DNA of 64,000 nt. It comes from Ruania zhangjianzhongii (GTDB lineage: Bacteria > Actinomycetota > Actinomycetes > Actinomycetales > Beutenbergiaceae). Below are positions 36,413 through 48,574 of this stretch, in pieces (position 1 is the first letter of the stretch; each line of letters opens with the position of its first letter). Position numbers and translations under genes: made by a program. The stretch spans positions 1,612,001-1,676,000 of the forward strand of contig NZ_CP042828.1 of assembly GCF_008000995.1 (NCBI RefSeq), given 5' to 3'. The notes under the pieces were generated by a model. The model was not told the DNA's origin. It searched no databases and saw only the letters and a list, made by a program, of their open reading frames with translations.

Positions 36413-39283
36413 GTGGCAAAAGTCCGCGTCCATGAGCTCGCGAAGGAGCTTGGACTCGACAGCAAGACCGTGATGGCGAAGCTGAACGAACTCGGTGAGT
36501 TCGTGAAGTCTGCGTCATCGACCATCGAACCGCCGGTGCAGCGCCGCCTTCGGGAGGCGTTCCCAGCGAAGCCAGAGCAGGAGGCTCCGGCCGAGCCGGC
36601 GGCAAAGAAGAAGCCTGCGGCACCGAAGAAGCCCTCGAGTGGCGAGGCGAAGCCTGCGGCCGTCCCGGCCGAGCCCCGCGCCGCGGAGCCTGCTGCGCCG
36701 ACCCCGGCGCCGAAGGCCCCGGAGCCAGCAGCTGAGCCGACCCCGCCCACCCCGGCGGCTCCGGCCGAGCCGGCGGCACCCGCGGCACCCGCGGCACCGG
36801 CGGCCGAGGCCGAGTCCGCCCCCGAAGCAGACCGGCCGACCCCGGCCGCACCCAAGCCGGGCGCACGACCCGGTCCACGGCCCGGAAGTGGCCGTCCCGG
36901 GAACAACCCGTTCGCCTCCTCCCAGGGCATGCCTCGGCCCGGTGCACCGCGCCCCGGTCAGGGCCGTGGCGGCCAGGGCCGGCAGGGTGGCGGTGGTCCG
37001 CGTCCGGGGAACAACCCGTTCGCCCCCGCTCAGGGCATGCCGCGCCCCGGCAGCCCGCGTCCGGGCGGTCCGACCCGCAGCGGATCCGGCGGCGGGCAGC
37101 GTCACGGTGGCGGCGAGGGTCGTAGCACTGATGAGGCGCGCCCCGGTGGCGTGCGCCCGTCTCCCGGGATGATGCCCGGTCGCAGCTCGGTCGGTCGACC
37201 CGGCGCCCCCACCCGCGGTGGTGGCGGTGGCGGCGGTGGCCGAGGCGGTGGCCGCGGTGGCGGTCCCGGCGGCGGTGGCGGCGGCGGTGGCTTCGGTCCG
37301 CGTCCCGGTGGCGGCTTCGGTGGCCGCGGGGGTCGCGGTGGCCGCGGCAGCACCCAGGGTGCGTTCGGTCGCGCCGGTGGCCGTCCGGTCCGTGGGCGCA
37401 AGTCCAAGCGGGCGAAGCGGCAGGAGTTCGAGCGCCAGTCTGCGCCGTCGCTCGGCGGCGTGCAGGTACCTCGCGGTGACGGCACCACGTCTATCCGGAT
37501 CCGCGCCGGCGCATCGCTGGCCGACTTCGCCGATCGGATCGATGCCGACCCAGCAAGCCTGGTGACCGTGCTGTTCCATCTCGGTGAGATGGCCACGGCC
37601 ACCCAGTCCCTGGACGAAGACACCTTCCAGACGTTGGGCGCCGAGCTCGGCTACCTGATCGAGATCGTCTCGCCGGAGGAGGAGGACCGCGAGCTGCTGG
37701 AGTCCTTCGACATCGACCTGGCCGCCGAGGAGGCGGGCGAGTCCGAGGAGGACCTCGCCCCGCGTCCGCCGGTGGTGACCGTGATGGGTCACGTCGACCA
37801 CGGTAAGACCCGACTGCTGGACGCGATCCGCAGCACGGACGTGGTGGCCGATGAAGCCGGGGGGATCACCCAGCACATCGGCGCCTACCAGGTGCGTACC
37901 GAGCACGAGGACGTCGACCGTGCCATCACCTTCATCGACACCCCCGGTCACGAGGCGTTCACCGCCATGCGTGCCCGTGGTGCCGACGTCACCGACATTG
38001 CGATCCTCGTGGTCGCTGCCGATGACGGTGTGATGCCGCAGACGATCGAAGCGCTGAACCACGCACAGTCGGCGAACGTGCCGATCGTGGTCGCGGTGAA
38101 CAAGGTGGACAAGCCGGACTCCAACCCGGACAAGATCCGCCAGCAGCTCACCGAGTACAACCTGGTGGCCGAGGAGTACGGCGGCGAGACGATGTTCGTG
38201 AACGTCTCGGCGACCCAGCGCTCCGGTATCGAAGAGCTCCTCGAGGCCGTGCTGCTCACCGCAGACGCCGCGCTGGAGCTGCGGGCCAACCCGGGGAAGG
38301 ACGCACGTGGTGTGGCGATCGAGGCGAACCTGGACAAGGGCCGGGGTGCGGTAGCAACCGTCCTGGTCCAGTCCGGCACCCTGGCTGTCGGGGACTCGAT
38401 CGTCGCCGGGACCGCCCACGGGCGGGTTCGGGCCATGTTCGACGAACACGGTGAGAACGTCGCCGAGGCGGGCCCGGCCCGGCCGGTCCAGGTGCTCGGG
38501 CTCACCTCCGTGCCCCGCGCCGGTGACACCTTCCTGGTGGCGCCCGACGACCGAACCGCCCGGCAGATCGCCGACAAGCGCGAGGCCGCCGAGCGTGCCG
38601 CGACCCTGGCCAAGCGCCGGAAGCGGATCTCGCTGGAGGAGTTCACCCAGGCGCTCGAGCAGGGCAAGGTCGAGACCCTCAACCTGGTCCTCAAGGGCGA
38701 CGTGTCCGGTGCCGTGGAGGCACTGGAGGACGCGCTGCTCAAGATCGATGTGGGCGACGAGGTCGACCTGCGGATCATCCACCGTGGTGTCGGTGCGATC
38801 ACGCAGAACGACGTCAACCTCGCCACTGTCGACAACGCGGTGATCATCGGCTTCAACGTGCGTCCTGCCGAGCGGGTCACCGAGATCGCCGACCGCGAGG
38901 GTGTGGAGATCAAGTACTACTCGGTCATCTACGCCGCGATCGAGGAGGTGGAGAGCGCGCTCAAGGGCATGCTCAAGCCGGAGTTCGAGGAGGTCCAGCT
39001 GGGCACGGCGGAGATCCGCCAGGTGTTCCGGTCCTCCAAGTTCGGCAACATCGCCGGCTCGATCGTCCGTTCCGGCACCATCCGCCGGAACAGCAAGGCA
39101 CGCTTGCTGCGCGACGGCGTGGTGATTGCCGACGATCTGTCCGTCTCCTCGCTGCGGCGGGAGAAGGACGACGTCGTCGAGGTCCGCGAGGGCTTCGAGT
39201 GCGGTATCGGCCTGGGCCACCGGGACGTTGCCGAGGGCGATGTCATCGAGACGTTCGAGATGCGCGAGAAGCCGCGCGACTGA
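36413..39283 (+). CDS. infB: Translation initiation factor IF-2
   Basis: A 956-residue GTPase that brings initiator tRNA to the 30S. Residues 1-50 are the IF2N fold ([20 protein letters not shown]). Residues about 55-330 form a low-complexity linker, first Ala/Pro/Glu-rich, then Gly/Arg/Pro-rich. The G domain has [19 protein letters not shown] (G1), [11 protein letters not shown] (G3) and [11 protein letters not shown] (G4), followed by domains II-IV. GTG 36413 yields MAKVRVHEL. The antisense strand is open over most of its length because of the codon bias. Confidence 0.97.
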   Translation: MAKVRVHELAKELGLDSKTVMAKLNELGEFVKSASSTIEPPVQRRLREAFPAKPEQEAPAEPAAKKKPAAPKKPSSGEAKPAAVPAEPRAAEPAAPTPAPKAPEPAAEPTPPTPAAPAEPAAPAAPAAPAAEAESAPEADRPTPAAPKPGARPGPRPGSGRPGNNPFASSQGMPRPGAPRPGQGRGGQGRQGGGGPRPGNNPFAPAQGMPRPGSPRPGGPTRSGSGGGQRHGGGEGRSTDEARPGGVRPSPGMMPGRSSVGRPGAPTRGGGGGGGGRGGGRGGGPGGGGGGGGFGPRPGGGFGGRGGRGGRGSTQGAFGRAGGRPVRGRKSKRAKRQEFERQSAPSLGGVQVPRGDGTTSIRIRAGASLADFADRIDADPASLVTVLFHLGEMATATQSLDEDTFQTLGAELGYLIEIVSPEEEDRELLESFDIDLAAEEAGESEEDLAPRPPVVTVMGHVDHGKTRLLDAIRSTDVVADEAGGITQHIGAYQVRTEHEDVDRAITFIDTPGHEAFTAMRARGADVTDIAILVVAADDGVMPQTIEALNHAQSANVPIVVAVNKVDKPDSNPDKIRQQLTEYNLVAEEYGGETMFVNVSATQRSGIEELLEAVLLTADAALELRANPGKDARGVAIEANLDKGRGAVATVLVQSGTLAVGDSIVAGTAHGRVRAMFDEHGENVAEAGPARPVQVLGLTSVPRAGDTFLVAPDDRTARQIADKREAAERAATLAKRRKRISLEEFTQALEQGKVETLNLVLKGDVSGAVEALEDALLKIDVGDEVDLRIIHRGVGAITQNDVNLATVDNAVIIGFNVRPAERVTEIADREGVEIKYYSVIYAAIEEVESALKGMLKPEFEEVQLGTAEIRQVFRSSKFGNIAGSIVRSGTIRRNSKARLLRDGVVIADDLSVSSLRREKDDVVEVREGFECGIGLGHRDVAEGDVIETFEMREKPRD

Positions 39284-39294
39284 TCGTCGCCACG

Positions 39295-39350
39295 CAGCCG
39301 ACGGCGTCGGGAGCAGCACCTGCAGGTGTGCTCCCGACCGCCGTCGGCTG
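39295..39350 (+). terminator. Long terminator hairpin after infB
   Basis: An almost perfect stem of about 27 bp: cagccgacggc (39295-39305) with gccgtcggctg (39340-39350), continued by gtcgggagca with tgctcccgac and inner pairs, with two single-base bulges. cacaat (39352-39357) directly after it could be the -10 of an rbfA promoter. Confidence 0.85.
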
Positions 39351-39427
39351 GCACAATCACGACCAGCGGCGCCCACTCGGGCGCCGCATCCGGCGGCCTG
39401 ACCGCCACCAGGACAGAAGGACTTCCC

Positions 39428-39901
39428 ATGGCTGACAGCCCGCGCGCTCGCAAGCTGGCCGATGCGATCCAGCAGATCGTGGCCACCATGCTCGACACCA
39501 GGATCAAGGACCCGCGCCTCGGCTTCGTCACCGTGACCGACGTCCGGGTGACCGGGGACCTGCAGCACGCCACCGTCTTCTACACCGTGCTCGGAGACGA
39601 CGAGGAGCGCGCCTCCTCGGCCGCAGCGCTGGCTTCGGCCAAGGGCTTGATCCGTTCCGAGGTGGGCAAGCGGACCGGGGTGCGGCTGACCCCCACGCTG
39701 GAGTTCGTCCCGGACGCGCTCCCGGAGACTGCCGCCCACCTCGAGGACGCGCTGCGCCGGGCCGCAGCCGACGATGCTGCCCTGGCCGCCAAACGCCAGG
39801 GTGCTGCCTACGCCGGCGACGCCGACCCGTACCGAGCACCCGCCGAGGACACCGACGCTGCCGAGGACGCCGACGCCGGCGATGACCCGCAGCAACGCTG
39901 A
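39428..39901 (+). CDS. rbfA: Ribosome-binding factor A
   Basis: A 157-residue 30S maturation factor with a KH-like fold: [52 protein letters not shown] and [15 protein letters not shown]. The last 35 residues form an acidic tail. AGAAGGA lies before ATG 39428. The end overlaps truB by 20 bp. Confidence 0.94.
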   Translation: MADSPRARKLADAIQQIVATMLDTRIKDPRLGFVTVTDVRVTGDLQHATVFYTVLGDDEERASSAAALASAKGLIRSEVGKRTGVRLTPTLEFVPDALPETAAHLEDALRRAAADDAALAAKRQGAAYAGDADPYRAPAEDTDAAEDADAGDDPQQR

Positions 39902-40802
39902 GCCGGTCGGCGACGGGCTGGTCCTGGTGGACAAGCCCGCCGAGTGGACCAGCCATGACGTCGTCGCCCGGATGCGCCGGCTGGCCGGGACCCGCAAGAT
40001 CGGGCACGCGGGCACCCTGGACCCGATGGCGACCGGGCTGCTCGTGCTCGGGGTGAACCGCGCCACCCGGCTGCTCACCTACCTGGTCGGTGCGGACAAG
40101 GAGTACACCGCCACCGTGCGGCTGGGCCAGGACACGGTGACCGACGACGCCGAGGGCGAGATCACCCGCTCCCCAGGTGCTGCGCACCCGGGTGAGCTGA
40201 CCACCCGGCTGCCCGCCGCCGTCCTCGGCCTGACCGGCACGATCGACCAGGTGCCCAGTGCGGTCAGCGCGATCAAGGTGAACGGACAGCGCTCCTACGC
40301 CCGCGTGCGCGCCGGGCAGGAGGTCGCCCTGACTGCCCGGCAGATCACTGTGCATACCTTCGAGGTCACCGGCTCCCGGCCGGCGGTGGCCGACGACGGC
40401 ACTGCGGTGCTCGACCTGGACGTGCGCGTGGAGTGCTCGTCCGGCACCTATGTGCGGGCGCTGGCCCGCGACCTCGGTGCGGAGCTGGGCACCGGCGGCC
40501 ATCTCACCGCACTGCGGCGCCACCGGGTGGGACCGTTCGACCTCCAAGGCGCACACACGCTGACCGAGCTCGCTGAACGGGTCGACCTGCTCAGCGTCAC
40601 CGACGCGCTCCGGGCACGGTTCCCGGCCCGTGAGCTGACTGCCGCCGAGGCGCGCGCGGTGCGGTACGGGCAGAAGCTCGACGCCACCGGAAGCTCCGGC
40701 GTGATCGCCGCGTTCGACCCGGACGGACACGGCATCGCCCTGCTCACCGACAATGACGCCGGCAACCTTGCCCGGCCGGTGCTCGTGCTGGACCCGGCCT
40801 GA
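39882..40802 (+). CDS. truB: tRNA pseudouridine55 synthase
   Basis: A 306-residue pseudouridine synthase. The catalytic aspartate is D47 in [35 protein letters not shown] precedes it, and [17 protein letters not shown] and [15 protein letters not shown] follow. A PUA-like tail closes the protein. ATG 39882 lies within the end of rbfA and gives a normal N-terminus. Confidence 0.95.
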   Translation: MTRSNAEPVGDGLVLVDKPAEWTSHDVVARMRRLAGTRKIGHAGTLDPMATGLLVLGVNRATRLLTYLVGADKEYTATVRLGQDTVTDDAEGEITRSPGAAHPGELTTRLPAAVLGLTGTIDQVPSAVSAIKVNGQRSYARVRAGQEVALTARQITVHTFEVTGSRPAVADDGTAVLDLDVRVECSSGTYVRALARDLGAELGTGGHLTALRRHRVGPFDLQGAHTLTELAERVDLLSVTDALRARFPARELTAAEARAVRYGQKLDATGSSGVIAAFDPDGHGIALLTDNDAGNLARPVLVLDPA

Positions 40803-40858
40803 TGACCGGCGGCGCGCGCATTTCCCCCGAGCCGGGCCCTGGTGGCACGCTGGGGCCT

Positions 40859-41839
40859 GTGCAGCGCTGGTACGGAATCGAGCAGGTCCCTGCCGACCTG
40901 CCCGGCAGTGTGGTCACCATCGGAAACTTCGACGGCGTTCACCTGGGTCATCAGGCCGTCCTCGCCCAGGTGGTCGCCGCCGCGGGTAGCCTCGCCGTCC
41001 CGGCCGTGGCCCTGACGTTCGACCCGCACCCGGCGCAGGTGCATCGGCCAGGATCGGCACCCGAGCTGCTCACCGGACTGACCGATCGGCTCGACCTGCT
41101 CGCGGCGACCGGTATCGACGCCACCTGCGTGATCGCCTACTCCGAGGAGTTCGCCGCGCAGAGTCCGGAGGAGTTCGTCCGCCGCTATCTGGTGGATGCA
41201 CTCGCGGTGCGGGCCGTGGTGGTGGGTGAGGACGTCCGTTTCGGTGCCGGGAACGCGGGGGACCGGGTCACGATGACCGAGCTCGGCCGGCGCTGGGGTT
41301 TCGAGGTGCAGATCGCTCACGACGTGGTCGCTGACGGGCAGCGCCGGTGGTCCTCCACCTGGGTGCGCGAGCTGCTCGCCGCGGGCGACTGTGCCGGCGC
41401 GACCCAGGTGCTCGGCCGACCGCACCGGATGCGCGGGCGGGTGGTGCACGGCGAGGCCCGCGGGCGGCTGCTCGGCTTCCCGACGGCGAACCTCGCCACC
41501 AGTGCCACCGGCACCATTCCCGCCGACGGCGTGTACGCGGGCTGGCTGCTGCGCACCCCCGGGCCCGGTGAGCAACGGATGCCAGCGGCGATCTCCATCG
41601 GCACCAACCCGACCTTCGACGGACAGGTGCGGCAGGTGGAGGCGCATGTGCTCGGCCGCAGCGACCTGGACCTGTACGGCGAGGACGTCGTGGTCGAATT
41701 CGTTCGCCGGCTGCGGCCCACGCTGCGCTTCGACGGGATCGACCCGCTGGTGGCTCAGATGCGTCAGGACGTCCTGGAGGCCGCTGACGCACTCGGCGTC
41801 GACCGGCCCGAGCTGCTGCCAGCGCTCAAGCAGCCCTGA
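40859..41839 (+). CDS. ribF: Bifunctional riboflavin kinase/FAD synthetase
   Basis: A 326-residue RibF making FMN and FAD. The N-terminal FAD-synthetase domain has VVTIGNFDGVHLGHQAVL and TFDPHPAQVHRP; the C-terminal flavokinase domain has GFPTANLATS and GTNPTFDGQVRQVEAHVL. GTG 40859 is chosen because it gives the usual start QRWYGIEQVP and because CACGCT (40846-40851) lies 7 nt upstream. An upstream ATG at 40802 would overlap the truB stop and add 19 unconserved residues. Confidence 0.93.
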   Translation: MQRWYGIEQVPADLPGSVVTIGNFDGVHLGHQAVLAQVVAAAGSLAVPAVALTFDPHPAQVHRPGSAPELLTGLTDRLDLLAATGIDATCVIAYSEEFAAQSPEEFVRRYLVDALAVRAVVVGEDVRFGAGNAGDRVTMTELGRRWGFEVQIAHDVVADGQRRWSSTWVRELLAAGDCAGATQVLGRPHRMRGRVVHGEARGRLLGFPTANLATSATGTIPADGVYAGWLLRTPGPGEQRMPAAISIGTNPTFDGQVRQVEAHVLGRSDLDLYGEDVVVEFVRRLRPTLRFDGIDPLVAQMRQDVLEAADALGVDRPELLPALKQP

Positions 41840-41909
41840 CCGGGCTGCAGCGTGCGGCCGCGACCGAGGTCACACCAGGGCGCCGTAGGGGTCGAGGCCC
41901 CGCAGGTGG

Positions 41910-41915
41910 TAGCCT
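41910..41915 (+). promoter_or_regulatory. Likely -10 of rpsO
   Basis: TAGCCT in ggtagcctggag. The leader of about 80 nt up to the TTG at 42003 includes the GAAGGAGAA ribosome binding site. No clear -35. Confidence 0.5.
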
Positions 41916-42002
41916 GGAGAAGCCGTCAGATCGGCCGCGGATGCCTCATGCCCGGGTGGACATGCCCCGGAGCTCCGCGCAACAACCATTGAAGGAGAAC
42001 CG

Positions 42003-42272
42003 TTGGCTCTGGAGCCGGAAGTCAAGAAGCAGATCATTGCCGAGTACGCCACGACCGAGGGCGACACCGGTTCCCCCGAAGTTCAGGTTGCTCTGCTCAC
42101 CCGCCGCATCAAGGACCTGACCGAGCACTTCAAGGAGCACACCCACGACCACCACTCGCGTCGTGGTCTGCTGCTCCTGGTCGGCCAGCGCCGTCGGCTG
42201 CTCGGCTACCTGCGGGAGACCGACATCAACCGCTACCGCGCACTGATCGAGCGTCTCGGCCTGCGCCGCTGA
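42003..42272 (+). CDS. rpsO: 30S ribosomal protein S15
   Basis: An 89-residue uS15, exact family length. Key segments are [40 protein letters not shown]-type sequence (here [18 protein letters not shown]) and [15 protein letters not shown]. The start is TTG 42003, supported by AAGGAGAA at 41993-42000 and the family N-terminus [11 protein letters not shown] terminator hairpin follows and pnp is next, the standard pair. Confidence 0.96.
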   Translation: MALEPEVKKQIIAEYATTEGDTGSPEVQVALLTRRIKDLTEHFKEHTHDHHSRRGLLLLVGQRRRLLGYLRETDINRYRALIERLGLRR

Positions 42273-42280
42273 CCTGATCG

Positions 42281-42309
42281 CCGGCTCGGACCCGTGGGGT
42301 CCGGGCCGG
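42281..42309 (+). terminator. Hairpin after rpsO
   Basis: A 13-bp stem (42281-42293 with 42297-42309) with one T:G pair and a 3-nt loop, 8 bp after the stop. The shape matches the khpA-rimM hairpin. Confidence 0.75.
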
Positions 42310-42479
42310 TTCGTCGTGCGGGGTGCGCCCGCACCACAACTTCATCCGACAACTACATATCGTCACCAACCACAGCCGCGGGAGCCGATGGTCCTCGGTA
42401 GTGGCTTCCGGACCTGCCGGTCCGTGGGCCTCGATCGATGACCGCCGGACCGTGGCGCGATCACCTAAGGAGGGCACCC
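42310..42479 (+). other. Leader region of pnp
   Basis: 170 bp between the rpsO terminator and pnp. It is AT-richer around 42340-42375 (acaacttcatccgacaac, tacatatcgtcac), which may hold the promoter and processing sites. AAGGAGGG (42468-42475) is the ribosome binding site. No gene seen. Confidence 0.5.
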
Positions 42480-44696
42480 GTGGAGGGTCCCGAGATCAAG
42501 TTCGCCGAGGCCGTTATCGACAACGGTTCCTTCGGCACCCGCACCGTCCGCTTCGAGACCGGCCGGATCGCCAAGCAGGCCTCCGGCTCGGCCGTCGCCT
42601 ACCTGGACGAGGACACGATGGTCCTGTCCACCACCACTGCCGGGAAGCACCCGAAGGACCACTTCGACTTCTTCCCGCTCACCGTGGACGTGGAGGAGCG
42701 CCAGTACGCCGCTGGGAAGATCCCCGGCTCGTTCTTCCGCCGCGAAGGCCGTCCGTCCACCGAGGCGATCCTGGCCTGCCGGCTGATCGACCGCCCGCTG
42801 CGCCCGCTGTTCGTCAAGGGACTGCGCAACGAGGTGCAGGTGGTGGAGACCGTCCTGGCCATCCACCCCGACGACGCCTACGACGTGCTCGCCATGAACG
42901 GCGCGTCCATCTCCACCCAGATCTCCGGCCTGCCGTTCTCCGGCCCGGTCGGGGCCACCCGCATCGCGCTGGTGGACGGGCAGTGGATCGCCTTCCCGCG
43001 TTACAGCGAGCTCGAGCGCGCCGTGTTCGCCATGGTGGTGGCCGGCCGCGTGGTCACCACGGACGACGGCACCGAGGACGTCGCGATCGCGATGATCGAG
43101 GCCGAGGCCACCGATAACTCCTGGACCCTGATCAAGGACCAGGGCGTCGGCGCTCCCACCGAAGAGGTGGTCGCCCAGGGCCTGGAGGAGTCCAAGAAGT
43201 TCATCCGTGTGCTGGTCGAGGCGCAGCGTTCCCTCGCCGCCCAGGCCGCTAAGGACGTCCAGGAGTTCCCGGTCTTCCCGGAGTACGCCGAGGACGCCTA
43301 CGGCGCTGTCGAGTCCGACGTCGCCGACAAGCTGGCCGAGGCACTGTCCATCGCCGGCAAGGCCGAGCGCGAGTCCCGGATGGACGAGATCAAGGACCAG
43401 ATGCTCGGCGCGCTCCAGGACGGCTTCGACGGCCGGGAGAAGGAACTGTCGGCTGCTTACCGTGCGGTCACCAAGAAGCTCATCCGCAAGCGCATCCTCA
43501 CCGACTCCTTCCGGATCGACGGCCGTGGCCTGCGGGACATCCGCCCGCTGTCCGCCGAGGTGGAGGTTCTTCCCCGGGTGCACGGCTCGGCGCTGTTCGA
43601 GCGCGGCGAGACCCAGATCCTGGGCGTGACCACGCTGAACATGCTCAAGATGGAGCAGCAGCTGGACACCCTCTCCCCGCAGACCCGCAAGCGGTACATG
43701 CACAACTACAACTTCCCGCCCTACTCCACCGGTGAGACCGGCCGGGTGGGTAGCCCGAAGCGCCGCGAGATCGGCCACGGGGCGCTTGCCGAGCGGGCCA
43801 TCGTCCCGGTGCTGCCCGGCCGCGAGGAGTTCCCCTACGCGATCCGCCAGGTCTCTGAGGCACTCGGCTCGAACGGGTCCACCTCGATGGGCTCGGTGTG
43901 CGCATCCACCCTGTCGATGCTGAACGCCGGTGTGCCGCTGCGCGCCCCGGTCGCCGGTATCGCGATGGGTCTGGTCTCCGACACCATCGACGGGAAGACC
44001 GAGTACGCGGCACTGACCGACATCCTGGGCGCCGAGGACGCCTTCGGCGACATGGACTTCAAGGTCGCCGGTACGCGCGAGTTCATCACGGCGATCCAGC
44101 TCGACACCAAGCTCGACGGGATCCCGGCGCACGTGCTCACCAGCGCGCTCACCCAGGCCCGCGAGGCCCGGCTGCACATCCTGGACGTGATGGCCTCCGC
44201 CATCGACACCCCGGACGAGATGGCACCGACCGCACCGCGAGTGATCACCGTGCAGGTCCCGGTCGCCAAGATCGGTGAGGTCATCGGCCCGAAGGGCAAG
44301 ATGATCAACCAGATCCAGGAGGACACCGGCGCCGACATCTCGATCGAGGACGACGGCACCGTGTTCATCGGCGCAACCGACGGCCCCTCCGCCGAGGCAG
44401 CGCGGCAGGCGATCAACGCGATCGCCAACCCGCAGATGCCCGAGGTGGGGGAGCGGTTCATCGGCACCGTCGTGAAGATCATGTCCTTCGGTGCGTTCGT
44501 GTCCCTGTCCCCGGGCAAGGACGGTCTGCTGCACATCTCCCAGATCCGCAAGCTGGTCGGTGGCAAGCGGATCGAGAGTGTGGAGGACGTGCTCTCCGTC
44601 GGTCAGAAGATCGAGGTGGAGCTCGCCGAGATCGATGACCGCGGCAAGCTCTCGTTGCACGCGATCAGCGAAGAGCCGGCGACCTCGGACGACTGA
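42480..44696 (+). CDS. pnp: Polyribonucleotide nucleotidyltransferase (PNPase)
   Basis: A 738-residue exoribonuclease of the degradosome. Two RNase PH domains are visible ([40 protein letters not shown] and [16 protein letters not shown]), then KH ([19 protein letters not shown]) and S1 ([20 protein letters not shown]). The GTG start at 42480 follows AAGGAGGG; the frame is open 42 nt further. The M16 gene begins 6 bp after the stop, so the two are probably cotranscribed. Confidence 0.97.
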   Translation: MEGPEIKFAEAVIDNGSFGTRTVRFETGRIAKQASGSAVAYLDEDTMVLSTTTAGKHPKDHFDFFPLTVDVEERQYAAGKIPGSFFRREGRPSTEAILACRLIDRPLRPLFVKGLRNEVQVVETVLAIHPDDAYDVLAMNGASISTQISGLPFSGPVGATRIALVDGQWIAFPRYSELERAVFAMVVAGRVVTTDDGTEDVAIAMIEAEATDNSWTLIKDQGVGAPTEEVVAQGLEESKKFIRVLVEAQRSLAAQAAKDVQEFPVFPEYAEDAYGAVESDVADKLAEALSIAGKAERESRMDEIKDQMLGALQDGFDGREKELSAAYRAVTKKLIRKRILTDSFRIDGRGLRDIRPLSAEVEVLPRVHGSALFERGETQILGVTTLNMLKMEQQLDTLSPQTRKRYMHNYNFPPYSTGETGRVGSPKRREIGHGALAERAIVPVLPGREEFPYAIRQVSEALGSNGSTSMGSVCASTLSMLNAGVPLRAPVAGIAMGLVSDTIDGKTEYAALTDILGAEDAFGDMDFKVAGTREFITAIQLDTKLDGIPAHVLTSALTQAREARLHILDVMASAIDTPDEMAPTAPRVITVQVPVAKIGEVIGPKGKMINQIQEDTGADISIEDDGTVFIGATDGPSAEAARQAINAIANPQMPEVGERFIGTVVKIMSFGAFVSLSPGKDGLLHISQIRKLVGGKRIESVEDVLSVGQKIEVELAEIDDRGKLSLHAISEEPATSDD

Positions 44697-44702
44697 GCTC
44701 AG

Positions 44703-46063
44703 GTGCCACAGCTGCCGTTGGGCCCGGCGGGAACGCCGGGTGTAGAAGTACGGGTCGAGACCGGTGCGGGCGCCCAGGTGCGCCGCTCGGTGCTGCCCGG
44801 CGGCATCCGAGTGCTGACCGAGGCGATGCCCGGTCAGCGCTCGGCCACTTTCGGCGCCTGGGTGGCCGTCGGCTCACGAGATGAGACCGACGGCCACCAC
44901 GGCTCCACCCACTTCCTCGAGCACCTGTTGTTCAAGGGCACGCCCACCCGGGACGCGATGGCGATCGCCTCCGCGTTCGACGCCGTAGGCGGGGAGGCGA
45001 ACGCCGCCACCGGCAAGGAACACACCTGCTACTACGCGCGGGTACTGGACGCCGACCTGCCGATGGCCACCGAGGTGATCGTCGACATGGTGACCTCCGC
45101 CCTCCTCGACGAGGGTGAATTCGCCAGCGAACGCGAGGTCATCCTCGAAGAGTTGGCGATGACCGAGGACGACCCCGCGGACGTCGCCTACGAACGGTTC
45201 GCCGGCCAGGTGTTCGGCCAGCACCCGCTGGGGCGTCCGATCGGAGGTACCCCGGCAACGATCGGGGCCGTCCCACGCGACGCCGTCTACGAGCACTATC
45301 AGCGCGTGTACACACCGGCCGAGCTGGTGGTCACCGCCGCCGGCGGGGTGGACCACGACGCACTCTGCGAGCAGGTGCTGGCCGGAGTGGCGCGTGGCGG
45401 CTGGTCACTGGAGACGAGCGCCGTTCCGGCGGCGCGCCGCGCGACCGGTGAGGCGTTCACCTCCCGGGTGGCAGCCGTTCCGGGGATGCCCACCGAGGCG
45501 AGTGCCCTCACCGTGCACCGCAGCACCGAGCAGGCGAACGTTCTGCTCGGCGGGTTCGGTCCGGCCGGCAACGACGAGCGTCGATTCACGCTGACCGTGC
45601 TGAACGCCGTCCTCGGCGGCTCGATGAGCTCGCGGCTGTTCCAGGAGGTGCGGGAGAAGCGCGGCCTGGCTTACGCCGTCTACTCCTTCGGCTCGACGTT
45701 CGCCGACGCCGGGATGTTCGGTCTGTACGCCGGCTGCGCACCGGGGAAGGTCACCCAGGTGGTGGAGCTGCTCGACGAGCAGTGGCGGCTGTTGGCCACC
45801 GAGCCGATCAGCTCCGACGAGCTGGAGCGCGGCATCGGTCAGATGCGCGGCGCCCTGGTGCTCGGCCTGGAGGACACCAGCTCCCGGATGTCCCGGCTCG
45901 GTCGCAGCGAGATCACCACAGGGGAGTTCCTCACCCTGGACGAGACGCTGGCGCGGCTACGTGCCGTCACCGCTGAGGATGTGCGTGCACTGGCCGCCGA
46001 CCTGTACGGCCAGCCCCGGCATCTGACCGTGGTCGGTCCGTTCGAGACGGACGTCGCCGCCAC

Positions 46064-46082
<19 letters not shown>
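44703..46082 (+). CDS. M16 family zinc metallopeptidase
   Basis: A 459-residue processing-peptidase-like protein. The inverted zinc motif is HFLEH (in GSTHFLEHLLFKGTPTRDA), with the distal glutamate in EREVILEELAM. The second half is the inactive M16 repeat (RGLAYAVYSFGSTFAD). The family usually follows pnp in Gram-positives. GTG 44703 lies close behind pnp; no clear Shine-Dalgarno. Its stop lies in an imperfect 55-bp tandem duplication. Confidence 0.93.
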
Positions 46083-46941
<859 letters not shown>

Positions 46942-46997
46942 GCCGGCCCGCCGCCGCCGCGGGTGAACTGACTCCCGCGACCGGATCGCCCGGAGGT

Positions 46998-47651
46998 TCA
47001 GCTCTTCGACGGCTCCGGAGCGGGCACGTGGTTCTGCTCCGCGGTCGCCCGGGCATGCGCAGCGCGCTCGGCCTGGGTCAGCGACATCTTGTCGATCCAC
47101 GCCAGGGCGATGGCGGAGAGGATGAAGGCGAGGTGGATGAGGGTCTGCCACATCATCGTGCTGGACTCCATCGACTCGGAGTTGATGAAGGTGCGCAGCA
47201 GGTGGATCGAGGAGATCCCGATGATCGACATCGCCAGCTTGGTCTTGAGCACGTTGGCGTTCACGTGGGAGAGCCACTCCGGCTGGTCCGGGTGATCATT
47301 CAGACGAATCCGGGACACGAACGTCTCGTACCCGCCGATGATCACCATGATCAGCAGGTTGGAGATCATCACCACGTCCACCAGGCCGAGGACGAACAAC
47401 ATCGTCTGCGCCTCGCTGCTCATATCGGCGTAGTCCGGAGGCAGGTGTGAGACGTCGCCGAGCACCGTGTAGCCGACGAGGTGCCAGAGCTCCTTGACGA
47501 ACTGCCAGACGTAGACCCCCTGGGCCACGATCAGTCCGAGGTACAGCGGCACTTGCAGCCACCGGGAGAGGAAGATCAGGTGCCCCAAGGGCGAAGCGCC
47601 GGGGTGACGGCGTGCGGAGGAGACGGTCGAGTCGGTCGAGTGCTCGGACAA
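46998..47651 (-). CDS. YqhA/UPF0114-type integral membrane protein
   Basis: About 217 residues with four hydrophobic segments: [40 protein letters not shown], a third around [14 protein letters not shown] and a fourth around [16 protein letters not shown]. The family is widespread and functionally uncharacterised. The start is uncertain: TTG 47651 has GAAAGG 7 nt upstream and a leader hairpin further up; GTG 47717 would overlap that hairpin. Confidence 0.8.
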   Translation of the reverse strand: MSEHSTDSTVSSARRHPGASPLGHLIFLSRWLQVPLYLGLIVAQGVYVWQFVKELWHLVGYTVLGDVSHLPPDYADMSSEAQTMLFVLGLVDVVMISNLLIMVIIGGYETFVSRIRLNDHPDQPEWLSHVNANVLKTKLAMSIIGISSIHLLRTFINSESMESSTMMWQTLIHLAFILSAIALAWIDKMSLTQAERAAHARATAEQNHVPAPEPSKS

Positions 47652-47704
47652 CCGAGTGCCTTTCGAAGATGCGACAGGGACTGACTCGCACCGCCGGGTG
47701 ACAG

Positions 47705-47741
47705 GGCCGCTGCCCACCGACAGCGGCCGGGCGTCAGAGTA
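47705..47741 (-). promoter_or_regulatory. Promoter -10 and leader hairpin of the YqhA-type gene
   Basis: On the minus strand TACTCT (47736-47741) is a likely -10. The expected transcript begins with an 8-bp perfect stem, 47721-47728 with 47705-47712. This supports a start codon downstream of the hairpin (TTG 47651). Confidence 0.45.
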
Positions 47742-47779
47742 TCAAGCCGTCGCGGTGGCCGGAGTCAGCGGCGCCAGGC

Positions 47780-47814
47780 GGCCAACAGCGTGGCCAGCGG
47801 CCTGGCCAACAGCG
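47780..47814. repeat. Short direct repeat near the GNAT gene end
   Basis: ggccaacagcg occurs at 47780-47790 and 47804-47814 with a related ggccagcgg between; period 24 bp. The remaining gap 47742-47860 shows no gene. Confidence 0.65.
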
Positions 47815-47860
47815 GGGGCGTCCGACCGTCGCGGGGCTCGAACGTCTCCGGGCGAAGAGT

Positions 47861-48409
47861 TCAGGAGAGCACAGCGGAGAACGCCAGCTCGTTCACCTGG
47901 GTCCCGGCCACATCGAGCACGCGGCGGATCCCGAGCGGCTCCAAGCCGGCGGTGGACAGGAACGCCGCGCGGACGTCGTCGCCCTCGATCGCCCAGGCAC
48001 GCACATGGCTGGCGTTAGTGGCCCGGAGGAGATCGGTGCAGGCCGCCAGCAGCCGGGAGCCGTGCCCCTCGCGGGCGCTGGCCGGATCCACCTCGAGAGC
48101 CACGATCTCCCCGGTCTCCTGCGTCTGTGGCGCGGGGGCCAGTGCTGCGAAGCCGACCACCTCCGGGCCGTGGCAGGCGGTGAGCATCCGGTGCTTGGCT
48201 GAGGGCGGCGAGGAGATCGCGGTCCGCCAGGCAGCGGCGAACTGCTCGGCGTCCAGACCGTCGAGAGCTGCTGCGGGCAGCACTCCGGCGAGTCCGGTGC
48301 GCCAGGAGGCCACCTGGATCCTGCCCAGGTGACGTGCATCCTCGGCGAGGGACGGACGCACCGAGACATCCGCCGTCAACCCGTGCGCGTGTCCGTGGTG
48401 CTCAGCCAT
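47861..48409 (-). CDS. GNAT-family N-acetyltransferase
   Basis: A 182-residue single GNAT domain. N-terminal VSVRPSLAEDARHLGRIQVA, then IVALEVDPASAREGHGSRLL (acetyl-CoA loop, Arg-Gly-rich) and VRAWAIEGDDVRAAFLSTAGL. Substrate unknown. On the minus strand TAGGCT (plus 48417-48422) lies 7 nt before the ATG at 48409, suggesting leaderless transcription, divergent from dapA. The gap 48410-48574 holds only the promoters. Confidence 0.86.
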   Translation of the reverse strand: MAEHHGHAHGLTADVSVRPSLAEDARHLGRIQVASWRTGLAGVLPAAALDGLDAEQFAAAWRTAISSPPSAKHRMLTACHGPEVVGFAALAPAPQTQETGEIVALEVDPASAREGHGSRLLAACTDLLRATNASHVRAWAIEGDDVRAAFLSTAGLEPLGIRRVLDVAGTQVNELAFSAVLS

Positions 48410-48574
48410 GCTCGCCAGCCTAGGCGATCAGCACGCGCGCCCCGCGCACCTGGCGGTCGCCCGCCGCCCAGTGCACCTGCCCGCTGTCCGGCGCATGGAC
48501 TGTGAGCGTGCTCGCAGGTCCAACCGGTGCGCCCAGGCCACCGTCGAGCGGTGCTTCGCGGTAACGTCATCCCC

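Noticed and set aside
36515-40078. Very long open frame antisense to infB and rbfA
   Set aside because: It is a mirror of the GC-rich codon bias; infB has all IF-2 motifs on the plus strand, and the antisense product is low-complexity.
41843-42002. tRNA or other RNA gene in the ribF-rpsO gap
   Set aside because: No cloverleaf arms or CCA-like end could be built here or in the other gaps inspected.
42465-44660. Long antisense open frame opposite pnp
   Set aside because: PNPase motifs are complete on the plus strand; the antisense sequence is rich in His/Arg/Gly with no domain.
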